Part shown: in pieces, positions 41,562 through 51,037 of the stretch | Numbering within the stretch: position 1 is the first letter of the stretch | How the letters are laid out: every line of letters begins with the position of its first letter | From: Segatella copri | GTDB taxonomy: Bacteria > Bacteroidota > Bacteroidia > Bacteroidales > Bacteroidaceae | Assembly (NCBI RefSeq): GCF_026015295.1 | Contig: NZ_JAPDUW010000001.1 | Span: 496,001-560,000 of the forward strand | DNA: 64,000 nucleotides | Direction: 5' to 3' | Notes under the pieces: generated by a model | What the model was told of the DNA's origin: nothing | Databases searched by the model: none | Seen by the model: only the letters and a program-made list of their open reading frames with translations | Translations under genes and position numbers: made by a program

Positions 41562-43922
41562 TTATGCTATATTATATATTGATTGCTCCAACTCTTTTAC
41601 GGCCTTCAGATACTCTCTCTTGCCACCGAAGAACTTTACTATATTTGCCTTAGAGCCCAATCGGCGGAAAGGATCGTTTTCAAGCACAGTAAGACTTTCA
41701 AGTTCAGAAATGCCTTCTTCCATGTACTTCTCCAGCAAATTCTCAAGTACCAGCCGTGCCTGCTCACCATACTTGGTAAATATATCACGCTTTTTCACTT
41801 GCTCAGCACGTTCCCGCCTCGTCAGGGTCTTCTTTCCGTATGCGATATGGCAGATGAAATCAAAATCATCCACATTGCTCATTTCCTGTGAAGTTTTTAA
41901 TTCTGCAAGATCTATGCCTCTTTCTTTCAGCATATCAGCAATGTCTGACTTTTTCTTTATTTCATTCCATTTGGAGGTAAATGTATCAATGGTAGCAAAC
42001 GAATCAAGGATATTCTTCTTCGTGTAGTTGGTAATACTCTCCGTGCGAAGCAGCTTGCCATCGGCATCGTAAACGGACACTACCTTATTGACAACCATTA
42101 CCTGGCAGCCATCTTTATCTACAAGAGGCTTTGGACGAGTGATAGGATCACCAACTATTGGCGGTGTATCATCTACAGGCAGAACTGGAGTTTTTGCCTC
42201 TCTGGACTTTATAGGATAATCGGGATCCATCTCGATAGGTCCGTCCCAATCTGGGTCAGCAAACAAGCGTGTTACATTTCGAAAGTCCATCACCGTGAAA
42301 TTGGTCTTTCCCTCATTCTCACGAAGACGGGTTCCGCGTCCTATAATCTGCTTAAACTCCGTCATGGAACCAATCTGTTGGTCAAGCACTATCAGCTTTA
42401 CCATCTTGCAATCCACACCGGTAGAAAGCAGTTTGCTGGTCGTTGCAATGACTGGATATTCCGAAGATACTGAAATAAAGTAATCCAACTTGCTTTTACC
42501 ATACTCATCGCTACCTGTTATGCGAACCACATAGTCAGGATTTTTCTTGCACATATCAGCATTGGCATTGGTCAATGCCAGACGCATACGCTCCGCATGT
42601 GTTTCATCAGCACAGAACACTATGGTCTTAGCCATGCGGTCAGTGCTTTTCAGATAGTTGGTTATCTCTTGCGCAACTTCCCTTATACGGTCTTCTATAA
42701 TAATGTTATAATCATAGTCACTGTTGTTATAAATGCGGTCTTCTATCTCGTTGCCGTATATATCCTTTTGTCCCTTTGTCGGTCTCCACTCATCGCCAAT
42801 GTTGGTTGTGATGTTGATTACCTTGAAAGGAGCTAGGAAACCGTCCTCAATTCCGTTTTTAAGACTATATGTATATATAGGCTCACCAAAGTAGCCAATA
42901 CTTGACTGGTACTTTGTTTCTTTTGGTGTTGCTGTCATACCTATATGAGTAGCCGAAGAAAAGTATTCCAAGATGTTTCGCCAGTTGCTATCATCCTTTG
43001 CGCTACCTCTATGACACTCATCAACGATAACAAGATCAAAATAGTCTGGATTAGGAAACAACTCCTTATAGTTTTTGGCATCATTCTGTCCAATCAACTG
43101 TTGATAGAGTGCAAAGAACACTTGATAAGACCCCAATTCTTCCAAGTGGTTCTTGTCTTTTGAGTAGTCTATCTTGTGCGTTACCTTTTCTAATGGTTTG
43201 AAGTCTTGCTGTATGGATTGATCAACCAATATATTGCGGTCTGCAAGATACAACACTTTCTTCTTCAAACCACTTTTAAGTAAACGCCATACAATCTGAA
43301 ATGCAGTATATGTCTTGCCAGTGCCAGTTGCCATGACAAGGAGCACACGGTTTTGTCCTCTCGCAATAGCATTGACAGTGCGGTTTACTGCATTGCGCTG
43401 ATAATATCGTGGCGGGAATATATTCTGACCAGTGCAAAAAGGCTGCTTTATGATAGCCAGCTCTTGTTCGTTAAGTCCGTTTCCATCGTTAGCCTCATTT
43501 TTATATCTTTCGATAAGTTCTTCTTTTGTTGGAAATTCGTCCATAGCAAAAGTGCGTTCCTTGCCTGTCAAGAAGTCATGTTCGGCAAACCCTTCACCAT
43601 TTGAACTGTATGCAAACTTCACATCAAGCATTTGGGCATAGGTCATGGCTTGTTGCAATCCATGTGAAACAGAATGATTGGCATCCTTTGCTTCTACAAT
43701 AGCAATGGGTGTTGCCTTATTTGCATAAAGTACATAGTCGGCAAACTTCGGTTTCTCTCTATGCACAAGATTACCATGAAGGCTAATTTTACCGTCAGTA
43801 AATTTAACCTTCTGTTCCATGAATATACTATCCTTTGACCATCCCTTGCTTGTGATGGCTTCGTTGATATAGCGGAACTTGATGTCCTCTTCTGTTAAAT
43901 CTTTGCTTATGCCCATATTCAA
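41562..43922 (-). CDS. hsdR: Type I restriction endonuclease, motor/nuclease subunit
   Basis: 786 residues. The N-terminal PD-(D/E)XK nuclease has KPKFADYVLY and PIAIVEAKDANHS. The SF2 translocase has Walker A MATGTGKTYTAFQIV, the DECH box VIVDECHRGS, the SAT-like motif GMTATPKET and motif VI QIIGRGTRLREN. A C-terminal HsdR helical domain follows. It is first gene of the operon. An IS630 element ends only ten bases upstream of its ATG, separating it from the promoter-like box at 45144-45137. Confidence 0.95.
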   Translation of the reverse strand: MNMGISKDLTEEDIKFRYINEAITSKGWSKDSIFMEQKVKFTDGKISLHGNLVHREKPKFADYVLYANKATPIAIVEAKDANHSVSHGLQQAMTYAQMLDVKFAYSSNGEGFAEHDFLTGKERTFAMDEFPTKEELIERYKNEANDGNGLNEQELAIIKQPFCTGQNIFPPRYYQRNAVNRTVNAIARGQNRVLLVMATGTGKTYTAFQIVWRLLKSGLKKKVLYLADRNILVDQSIQQDFKPLEKVTHKIDYSKDKNHLEELGSYQVFFALYQQLIGQNDAKNYKELFPNPDYFDLVIVDECHRGSAKDDSNWRNILEYFSSATHIGMTATPKETKYQSSIGYFGEPIYTYSLKNGIEDGFLAPFKVINITTNIGDEWRPTKGQKDIYGNEIEDRIYNNSDYDYNIIIEDRIREVAQEITNYLKSTDRMAKTIVFCADETHAERMRLALTNANADMCKKNPDYVVRITGSDEYGKSKLDYFISVSSEYPVIATTSKLLSTGVDCKMVKLIVLDQQIGSMTEFKQIIGRGTRLRENEGKTNFTVMDFRNVTRLFADPDWDGPIEMDPDYPIKSREAKTPVLPVDDTPPIVGDPITRPKPLVDKDGCQVMVVNKVVSVYDADGKLLRTESITNYTKKNILDSFATIDTFTSKWNEIKKKSDIADMLKERGIDLAELKTSQEMSNVDDFDFICHIAYGKKTLTRRERAEQVKKRDIFTKYGEQARLVLENLLEKYMEEGISELESLTVLENDPFRRLGSKANIVKFFGGKREYLKAVKELEQSIYNIA

Positions 43923-44008
43923 ATAATATTTTAAGTAAGTGATCTAAATTATTTATATATATCAGTACTAATATGGTTCATTTTCCGTTTTATAGAAAAA
44001 GTAGAATT

Positions 44009-45018
44009 ATGAAACCAATAAAAGTACTTGAATTATCAGAGGTTGATCGCCTCAAATTAGAGAAAGGCTATCATAATGGCCCTACTCATAGTTTTCGTAT
44101 CAGATGCAAATCCATATTGCTGAAGTCAGAAGGTAAATCAGCTCCCAAAATAGCAGAAATGCTTGAGGTGACTGTACCTACTGTCTACGCATGGGTAAAA
44201 CGTTATGAAGAAAATGGCATCAAAGGCTTGGAGACACGTCCTGGTCAGGGTCGAAAGCCTATTATGGATTGTTCTGATGAAGAAGCAGTCCGCAAGGCAA
44301 TTGAGGAAGACCGTCAAAGCGTGTCTAAAGCACGTGAGGCATGGCAGAATGCGACTGGCAAAGAAGCCAGTGACATTACCTTCAAACGTTTTTTAGAAAC
44401 ATTGGTGCAAGATATAAGCGTATAAGAAAACGCCCAAGGGGCAAACCCTCACCGCAGCTCTACGCATACAAGAAAGAGAAGTTGCAAGAACTTGAAGAAC
44501 TTGATTCCAAAGGGGAACTTGTGCTATATTATGCCGACGAAAGCCATGTCTGTACAAATGGATATGTTCCATATGGCTGGCAATTCAAGAATGAGGATGT
44601 TTACATCCCATCCGAGAAAGCTGCCCGGCTTAATATCTTTGGTATGATTACCAAAAGGAACCAATATAAAGGCTTTACCACAAAAGAGTCCATCAACGCA
44701 GACAAGATTGTGGACTATCTTGACAGATTCTCTTTCAATGTCACGAAGAAGACTGTAATTGTCTTGGACAATGCTTCTGTTCATAGAAATCGGAAGGTGA
44801 AAGAACTGAGGAAAATTTGGGAGAATAGAGGATTGTTCCTCGTCTATCTTCCACCTTATTCTCCAGAACTTAATCCTGCCGAGATTCTTTGGCGTATACT
44901 TAAGGGCAAATGGATAAGACCGATAGATTACGAGACTACGGACTCGCTTTTCTATTGTACGAACAGGGCCTTGGCCTCTGTGGGTACGAACTTATTCGTG
45001 AATTATTCATATTTGTAA
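44009..45018 (+). CDS. IS630 transposase, made by -1 frameshift
   Basis: The first frame (from MKPIKVLELSEVDRL) holds the helix-turn-helix region (KIAEMLEVTVPTVYAWVKRY) and stops at 44425. The second frame holds the DDE catalytic part: YYADESHVCTNGY, VLDNASVHRN and PYSPELNPAEILW. The frames overlap at T TTT TTA (44389-44395), in the right phase for a -1 shift into RNIGARYKRIRKRPRGKPS, which joins both halves into a normal IS630 transposase of about 335 residues. The element could therefore be functional. Confidence 0.85.
44389..44395 (+). promoter_or_regulatory. Slippery heptamer T TTT TTA
   Basis: X XXY YYZ heptamer in the reading phase of the first frame (codons CGT TTT TTA). A -1 slip here enters the second frame without a stop. 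Confidence 0.8.
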
Positions 45019-45053
45019 AATTAATTTCGAACAGTTACTTATTATCAGAAGTT

Positions 45054-45116
45054 CTACAACATACTTGCTGAAATCCCCTTGCTGTCTAAGACATCTTTTA
45101 TCTTGTTTAGTTTCAT
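45054..45116 (-). pseudogene. N-terminal fragment of an XRE-type regulator
   Basis: 20 codons: MKLNKIKDVLDSKGISASML. The opening matches the start of small XRE regulators, whose helix-turn-helix would follow; it is missing. The stop comes before the IS630 end, so truncation may predate the insertion. A TATATTTG box lies just upstream at 45144-45137. It may once have controlled the RM operon. Confidence 0.6.
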
Positions 45117-45136
45117 AAATTCACCGAATTTTGCTG

Positions 45137-45144
45137 CAAATATA
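45137..45144 (-). promoter_or_regulatory. -7 box, probable original promoter of the RM operon
   Basis: CAAATATA on the plus strand, TATATTTG on the minus strand. About 110 bases would separate it from hsdR without the IS; now about 1.2 kb. Confidence 0.5.
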
Positions 45145-45197
45145 CATTAAAATTTGCGATAATCATTATAAATTAAGCTATTTTATGTAAATTACTG

Positions 45198-45215
45198 AAC
45201 CACATGCGAAAGTTC
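45198..45215. repeat. Solo end of the REP/MITE-like element
   Basis: AACCACATGCGAAAGTTC is identical to 17744-17761, the right end of the element near 17.6 kb. It lies 13 bases from the uvrA stop. Confidence 0.65.
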
Positions 45216-45227
45216 AGTCTCCAGCTC

Positions 45228-48125
45228 TTAACGCAAGAACTTTCCGGTAAGGCTTGCCTTGCAGGCAGCTACTTCTTCCGGAGTTCCGGCAACAACGAGA
45301 TTGCCGCCCTTGTCGCCGCCTTCCGGACCGAGGTCGATGATATAGTCGGCACACTTGATGACATCCAGATTGTGCTCTATCACTACCAGCGAATGGCCCC
45401 TTTCTATCAGGGCATTGAAGGCATGGAGCAGGCGCTTGATGTCGTGGAAGTGAAGACCCGTGGTAGGCTCGTCGAAGATGAAGAGCGTAGGCTCCTGTTC
45501 CTCCTTACCTATGAAGAAGGCGAGCTTTACACGCTGATTCTCACCACCCGAAAGCGAACTTGAATTCTGACCGAGCTTGATATAACCCAGACCTACATCC
45601 TGAAGCGGCTTCAGGCGGTTTACGATGATGCGGCAGTTGTCGAAGTCGCCCTCGTTGCGCTGCAGCTTTTCATCGCTGAAGAACTCGATGGCCTCGTTTA
45701 CCGTCATGTTCAGCACATCATTGACGTCTTTTCCGCCATAGCGAACCTCCAGGATATCGTGCTTGAAACGCTTGCCCTTACAAGCCTCGCAGGTCAGCGT
45801 GAGGTCTGCCATAAACTGCATCTCGATGGTAACATATCCCGCACCCTTACATTCCTCGCATCTTCCGCCTTCAGTATTGAAAGAGAAGTACTGGGGCGTG
45901 AATCCCATCTGCTTAGCCAGTGGCTGGTTGGCAAAGAGGGCACGTATCGCATCGTATGCCTTCAGATAAGTGGCAGGGTTGCTGCGGGTACTCTTTCCGA
46001 TAGGGTTCTGGTCAACAAACTCTACATGACTGATGCTCTTCCAGTCGCCTTCCATAGATGCATATTCGCCTGGTGCATCTGCTACGAGGTCCAGACGGCG
46101 ACGCATGGCAGGATAGAGGATTCCCTTGATGAGCGAACTCTTGCCTGAGCCTGATACACCGGTTACGCAGGTGAATACGTTGAGCGGTATCTTAACGTCG
46201 ATGCCGCGCAGATTGTTCATCCGGGCTCCCTTGATTTCGATATACTGGTTCCAGGCACGGTGGCTCGTTGGCACCTTTATCTCCTCGTTGTGGGTCAGGT
46301 ATTTGATGGTATAACTCTCCGGATATTCAGCCAGCAGCTTTTCCTGTTCAGCCTTGTCGGTGGTTGAATATTCTGATGACGGACCGGCGTAGACCACTCT
46401 TCCGCCCAGTCTGCCGGCATCCGGACCGATATCGATGAGATAGTCGGCTGCCCGCATAATCTCTTCGTCGTGTTCTACCACAACCACCGTATTGCCCAGT
46501 TGCTGCAGTTCTTTCAGCACCTTAATCAGTCGGGCAGTATCGCGGCTATGGAGTCCGATACTAGGTTCGTCGAGGATATATACGCTACCCACGAGCGATG
46601 AGCCCAGGTTGGTGGTCAGGTTGATGCGCTGACTCTCACCGCCGGAGAGGGTGTTGGAGAGTCGGTTGAGCGTAAGATAACCCAGACCAACATCCAGGAG
46701 GAACTGCAGACGGTGGGTGATTTCGGTGAGCAGACGCTTGCTGATTTCCTTCTCATGCTCCGAGAGTTCCAGTTTCCTGAACCATTCGCTCAGGTTCACA
46801 ATCGACATCTCAACCAGTTCGGTGATGCTCTTTCCGCCAATCTTCACATAGTTGGCTTCCTTCTTGAGTCGCGTACCATGGCAGTCAGGACAAATCGTCT
46901 TTCCACGGAATCGGCTCAGCATCACGCGGTATTGTATCTTGTACTGGTTCTCCTTTACCATTCTGAAGAACTCATCGATGCTCACCCTTTCCTGCTGTTT
47001 ACGTTTCTTTTCGCCAGGCAGACCGTGCCACAGCCAGTCCTTCTGCTGCTGAGTCAGTTCGAAATAAGGCTTGAAGATAGGGAAGTCGTATTCTGCAGCT
47101 CTGCGGATGAATTCCTTGAGCCACATACCCATCTTTTCGCCTCGCCAGCAAACCACACATCCGTCATATACGCTCATCGAAGTGTTCGGGATGACGAGTT
47201 TCTCATCGATGCCTATTATGCTGCCGAAACCTTCGCAGGTAGGGCAGGCTCCGAGAGGAGAGTTGAAGGCAAACATGTTGTCGGTAGGCTCTTCAAACTG
47301 CATGCCGTCAGCTTCGAACCGGGTAGAGAAGTCGTAGCAGATGTTGCTTGGCAGGAAGACGAGGCGGCAGGCTCCATCTCCCTCATAGAAGGCTGTTTCG
47401 GCAGAATCCATCAGTCGGCTGATGTCATCCTTCTCATCGCTTACCGAAGCACGGTCGATGACGAGGTAAATCTCCTTTCCCTGTTGTCCTATGATTTTCT
47501 TGAGGTCTTCTCCGCTAGCTTCCAGCAGTTGTTTGTCGGCAGATTCCAGAAAATCTTCGATGCGGACAAACTCATTATTTACCATGATGCGAGCATAGCC
47601 TTCCTGCATGTACATCTCCAGTTGCTTGCTGAGGTTTCTTCCTTCGATGACATGGATAGGAGCGAGGATGACATACTTGGTACCTTTCGAATATTGACGG
47701 GTACAGGCTAATACATCCTCTGTGGTATGGCGCTTCACTTCTTGTCCGCTGATTGGCGAATAGGTTTTTCCGATGCGTGCGTAGAGCAGTCGCAGGTATT
47801 CGTAGATTTCGGTGTTGGTGCCCACGGTAGATCGTGGGTTGCGCGAAATCACCTTCTGTTCGATGGCGATGGCAGGTGGCAATCCCTTGATGAAATCACA
47901 TTCCGGTTTGCTCATACGTCCCAGAAACTGGCGAGCGTATGAAGATAGCGACTCCACATAGCGGCGCTGGCCCTCAGCATATAAGGTATCAAAAGCCAAC
48001 GATGATTTTCCCGATCCGGAGACACCCGTAATGGCAACAAACTTGCCCTGAGGTATCTTCACATCGATATTCTTGAGGTTGTTGGCTCTTGCCCCTTTTA
48101 TTTCTATATATTTATCTTTTGGCAT
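45228..48125 (-). CDS. uvrA: Excinuclease ABC subunit A
   Basis: 965 residues from MPKDKYIEIKGARANNLKNI. Damage-recognising ATPase of nucleotide excision repair. It has two ABC ATPase modules: Walker A GVSGSGKSSLAFDTLYAEGQ and GVSGSGKSSLIKGILY, signatures NTLSGGESQRINLTT and SLSGGENQRVKLA. Zinc-finger cysteines are present (CPTCEGFGSI, CPDCHGTRL, CEECKGAGY, CEACKGKRF). An ATG at 48173 would overlap rlmH by 23 bases, so 48125 is preferred. Bacteroidota often have more than one UvrA; this one may be either. It is last in the DUF4491-rlmH-uvrA run. Confidence 0.95.
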   Translation of the reverse strand: MPKDKYIEIKGARANNLKNIDVKIPQGKFVAITGVSGSGKSSLAFDTLYAEGQRRYVESLSSYARQFLGRMSKPECDFIKGLPPAIAIEQKVISRNPRSTVGTNTEIYEYLRLLYARIGKTYSPISGQEVKRHTTEDVLACTRQYSKGTKYVILAPIHVIEGRNLSKQLEMYMQEGYARIMVNNEFVRIEDFLESADKQLLEASGEDLKKIIGQQGKEIYLVIDRASVSDEKDDISRLMDSAETAFYEGDGACRLVFLPSNICYDFSTRFEADGMQFEEPTDNMFAFNSPLGACPTCEGFGSIIGIDEKLVIPNTSMSVYDGCVVCWRGEKMGMWLKEFIRRAAEYDFPIFKPYFELTQQQKDWLWHGLPGEKKRKQQERVSIDEFFRMVKENQYKIQYRVMLSRFRGKTICPDCHGTRLKKEANYVKIGGKSITELVEMSIVNLSEWFRKLELSEHEKEISKRLLTEITHRLQFLLDVGLGYLTLNRLSNTLSGGESQRINLTTNLGSSLVGSVYILDEPSIGLHSRDTARLIKVLKELQQLGNTVVVVEHDEEIMRAADYLIDIGPDAGRLGGRVVYAGPSSEYSTTDKAEQEKLLAEYPESYTIKYLTHNEEIKVPTSHRAWNQYIEIKGARMNNLRGIDVKIPLNVFTCVTGVSGSGKSSLIKGILYPAMRRRLDLVADAPGEYASMEGDWKSISHVEFVDQNPIGKSTRSNPATYLKAYDAIRALFANQPLAKQMGFTPQYFSFNTEGGRCEECKGAGYVTIEMQFMADLTLTCEACKGKRFKHDILEVRYGGKDVNDVLNMTVNEAIEFFSDEKLQRNEGDFDNCRIIVNRLKPLQDVGLGYIKLGQNSSSLSGGENQRVKLAFFIGKEEQEPTLFIFDEPTTGLHFHDIKRLLHAFNALIERGHSLVVIEHNLDVIKCADYIIDLGPEGGDKGGNLVVAGTPEEVAACKASLTGKFLR

Positions 48126-48150
48126 ATTCTTTTTTTTTACCCTTTTACCT

Positions 48151-48621
48151 TTATTCATGGTGGTAAGGTTCACCTTTTATAATAGTACATGCGCGATAGA
48201 GCGCCTCGGTAAAGATAAGGCGAACCATCTGATGCGAGAAGGTCATCTTGGAGAGGGAAATCTTCTCGTTGGCGCGGTCGTAGACTGACGGTGAGAAACC
48301 GTAAGGACCGCCGATGACAAAGACGAGCCTGCGGGCAGTGGCCTGCTTGCGCTCTATCCATTTGGCAAACTCGATGCTTCGGAATTCCTGTCCATGTTCA
48401 TCCATCAGCACCACCGTATCCGAAGGCTGGAGGAGTTTCAGAATCAGTTCTCCTTCCCGTTCCTTCTGCTGCTGTTCGCTGAGACTCTTGGTGTTCTTGA
48501 GCTCAGGAATGGTTGTTATGTTGAAAGGCATATAATGGGTGATGCGCTCGGCATAATCCTTGATGCCCGCAATGAAATGCTTGTTTACGGTCTTTCCGAC
48601 CAGAATGAGTTCTGTCTTCAT
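48151..48621 (-). CDS. rlmH: 23S rRNA pseudouridine-1915 N3-methyltransferase
   Basis: 156-residue SPOUT-fold methyltransferase acting on the mature 70S ribosome. The SAM-knot motifs are present: FVIGGPYGFSPSVYDRANEK, and the conserved C-terminal ISLSKMTFSHQMVRLIFTEA ... LYRACTIIKGEPYHHE. Length is normal. It lies 18 bases after DUF4491 and 25 bases before the preferred uvrA start on the same strand. Confidence 0.97.
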   Translation of the reverse strand: MKTELILVGKTVNKHFIAGIKDYAERITHYMPFNITTIPELKNTKSLSEQQQKEREGELILKLLQPSDTVVLMDEHGQEFRSIEFAKWIERKQATARRLVFVIGGPYGFSPSVYDRANEKISLSKMTFSHQMVRLIFTEALYRACTIIKGEPYHHE

Positions 48622-48639
48622 TTCGTTGGCGTTTTCTTC

Positions 48640-48978
48640 CTATACACTTTCATGTTTACTCTTCGCTTCGTCCCTGTAATATCCTGTTCCTATTCTTTTC
48701 GGATTCTTCGGGAACCAGCCTTTCTCGCAGCGTTGTCTCTGTTCGAAGAGTTCACCGATGCTCCAAAGGCATGAAGCACCTACTACGCCCAGTATGGCAG
48801 AGAAGAGCACGTTGGCAACCAGGAAGGCAGCTCCGATGCAGATGATGCCTGCAACGAGGAAAACCCACCAATAGCGGGTGCCCGTATAATATTCCGTCTT
48901 CATGACGATAGGGTGAAAGATACCTATTATTAAAAAAGTGGATACGGCGATGATGACGCCCGTGTAATATACTTCCAT
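48640..48978 (-). CDS. DUF4491 family membrane protein
   Basis: 112-residue Bacteroidota protein with about three membrane helices (TGVIIAVSTFLIIGIFHPIV, WWVFLVAGIICIGAAFLVA, LFSAILGVVGASCLWSIGEL) and a basic C-terminal tail (KGWFPKNPKRIG). Function unknown. The TATTTTTG box at 49087-49080 on the minus strand makes it the first gene of the rlmH-uvrA run. Confidence 0.87.
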   Translation of the reverse strand: MEVYYTGVIIAVSTFLIIGIFHPIVMKTEYYTGTRYWWVFLVAGIICIGAAFLVANVLFSAILGVVGASCLWSIGELFEQRQRCEKGWFPKNPKRIGTGYYRDEAKSKHESV

Positions 48979-49079
48979 ATTCTATTTTTTTATATTTTGT
49001 TCATTCAACTTTTGCTATCTTACCAATACAATATTGCTAAATATTAGCCTTATTCTATTTTCAATTCCATTTCAATGTG

Positions 49080-49138
49080 CAAAAATACAAAAAAAACTTC
49101 ATTCTTGCTTGGTTTATCAAAATTTTTATATAACTTTG
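49080..49138. promoter_or_regulatory. Divergent promoter boxes, DUF4491 and phosphosugar mutase
   Basis: Minus strand TATTTTTG at 49087-49080; plus strand TAACTTTG at 49131-49138. Both match TAnnTTTG. Neither has a perfect TTTG partner. Confidence 0.6.
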
Positions 49139-49220
49139 TACGCAAATAGAGAAATTATGCATTGTTTTCGTGCACATCCTTCTCGATAAGAATTAATTAA
49201 TTACATAATATAATCAAACT

Positions 49221-50972
49221 ATGGCTAATAACGCAGAATTGATCAAGCAGTGTGAAGAAAGAGCACAGCAGTGGCTCACACCTGCTTTTGACGAAGAAAC
49301 CCGTAAGGAAGTAAAGGCAATGCTCGACGCAGAGGATAAGTCAGCTCTCGTTGATGCATTCTATCAGAACTTGGAGTTCGGTACTGGTGGTTTGCGCGGT
49401 ATCATGGGCGCAGGTACCAACCGCATGAACAAGTATATCGTTGGTATGGCTACACAGGGCTTTGCTAACTACATCCTCAAGGCTTTCCCAGGTGAGGAGA
49501 ACCTTTCTGTAGTGGTAGGTCACGACTGCCGTAACAACTCCCGTCTCTTCGCTGAGACCGTAGCTGCCATCTTCTCTGCCAATGGCATCAAGGCTTATCT
49601 CTTCGAGAGCCTCCGTCCTACACCAGAGATTTCTTTCGCTATCCGCGAGCTCGGTGCAAAGGCTGGTGTCAACGTAACAGCTTCTCACAACCCTAAGGAG
49701 TACAACGGTTACAAGGCTTACTGGAGCGACGGTGCTCAGGTTCTGGCTCCACACGATACAGGTATCATCGAGGAGGTAAACAAGGTTACTATCGACCAGG
49801 TGAAGTTTGAGGCTAACTGGGATAAAATCAAGATTATCGGTGGTGAGATGGATTACGACTACATGACAGCCGTTCATTCTGCTATGATTGACCAGGATGT
49901 CATCAACCGTCAGAAAGACCTCAACATCGTTTATTCAGCTATGCACGGTACAGGTCGTGTCATCGTACCTCTCTGTCTGCGTTCTTGGGGCTTCCAGAAC
50001 ATCAATGTAGTTCCTGAGCAGATGGTTGTAGATGGCAACTTCCCTACAGTGGTTTCTCCTAACCCAGAGAATGCAGAGGCTATGACCCTCGGTATGAAGC
50101 TCGGTACCAAGTTGAACGCTGACCTCGTTGTAGCTACTGACCCAGATGCTGACCGCCTCGCTATCGTTTGCCGTGACGACAAGGGCGAGTGGATGATCAT
50201 CAACGGTAACCAGACAGCCATGATGTTCTGCTACTACATCATCGAGAACAAGAAGAAGTTGGGCAAGTTGAAGCCAACAGACTTCCTCGTGAAGACCATC
50301 GTAACAACAGAAGTTATCGCTGAGATTGCCAAGAAGAACAACGTAGAGTTGCGCGACTGCTACACTGGTTTCAAGTGGATTGCACGCGAGATTGCTATCT
50401 CTGAGGGCAAGCAGCAGTACATCGGTGGTGGTGAGGAGAGCTTCGGTTTCTTGCCATACGATAAGGTACGCGATAAGGATGCTCCTGCATCTATCTGTCT
50501 GATTTGCGAGATTGCAGCATGGGCTAAGGATCAGGGCAAGACTCTCTACGACCTCCTGATGCAGATTTATGCAGAGTATGGCTTCAGCAAGGAGTTCACT
50601 GTAAACGTAGTTCGCCCAGGTAAGACCGGTGCTGACGAGATTAAGCAGATGATGGCAGACTTCCGTGCCAACCCTCCACAGGAGTTGGGTGGCAGCAAGG
50701 TGGTAACCTGGAAGGACTATCAGTCTTTGGAGGTTAAGCATGCTGACGGCAGCGTAGAGAAGCTCGATATGCCTGCTACAAGCAATGTGCTCCAGTGGTT
50801 CTGCGATGACAACACCAAGGTAAGTGTCCGTCCATCAGGTACAGAGCCTAAGATTAAGTTCTATATTGAGGTAAAGGATCCTTCATTCAAGTGCGCTGGC
50901 TGCTACAACCGCTGCACAGCTGCTGCAATGGATAAGATCGAGGCTATCAAGAAGAGCCTGAATTTGGATTAA
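49221..50972 (+). CDS. Phosphoglucomutase/phosphomannomutase family enzyme
   Basis: 583-residue alpha-D-phosphohexomutase. The phosphoserine loop is VTASHNPKEYNGYKAYW at about 150, metal binding is in ATDPDADRLAIV at about 310, sugar binding in GGGEESFGFLP, and the phosphate-binding loop is RPSGTEPKIKFYIEV near the end. It interconverts hexose 1- and 6-phosphates in the cytosol; glucose is the likely sugar for this long form. Single gene with its own promoter and terminator. Confidence 0.94.
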   Translation: MANNAELIKQCEERAQQWLTPAFDEETRKEVKAMLDAEDKSALVDAFYQNLEFGTGGLRGIMGAGTNRMNKYIVGMATQGFANYILKAFPGEENLSVVVGHDCRNNSRLFAETVAAIFSANGIKAYLFESLRPTPEISFAIRELGAKAGVNVTASHNPKEYNGYKAYWSDGAQVLAPHDTGIIEEVNKVTIDQVKFEANWDKIKIIGGEMDYDYMTAVHSAMIDQDVINRQKDLNIVYSAMHGTGRVIVPLCLRSWGFQNINVVPEQMVVDGNFPTVVSPNPENAEAMTLGMKLGTKLNADLVVATDPDADRLAIVCRDDKGEWMIINGNQTAMMFCYYIIENKKKLGKLKPTDFLVKTIVTTEVIAEIAKKNNVELRDCYTGFKWIAREIAISEGKQQYIGGGEESFGFLPYDKVRDKDAPASICLICEIAAWAKDQGKTLYDLLMQIYAEYGFSKEFTVNVVRPGKTGADEIKQMMADFRANPPQELGGSKVVTWKDYQSLEVKHADGSVEKLDMPATSNVLQWFCDDNTKVSVRPSGTEPKIKFYIEVKDPSFKCAGCYNRCTAAAMDKIEAIKKSLNLD

Positions 50973-50988
50973 TGAATGAAAATTGATA

Positions 50989-51015
50989 GGGAGATGCCTT
51001 TTGAGGTATTCTCCC
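50989..51015 (+). terminator. Terminator of the phosphosugar mutase gene
   Basis: GGGAGATGCCT and AGGTATTCTCCC form an imperfect stem; CCTGTTTTTTT follows a few bases later. Confidence 0.65.
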
Positions 51016-51037
51016 GACAATCCTGTTTTTTTGAGCA

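Larger units (their letters stand above)
43933..45041 (+). mobile_element. IS630-family insertion sequence
   Basis: TA-bounded element of about 1.1 kb. The left terminal repeat TAAGTAAGTGATCTAAATTA (43933-43952) matches the inverted right end TAAGTAACTGTTCGAAATTA (reverse complement of 45022-45041) at 16 of 20 positions. TA at both edges fits the IS630/Tc1 target duplication. It carries one transposase in two frames. Confidence 0.8.

Noticed and set aside
46713..47711. 332-codon plus-strand frame
   Set aside because: Antisense to uvrA; no recognisable domain.
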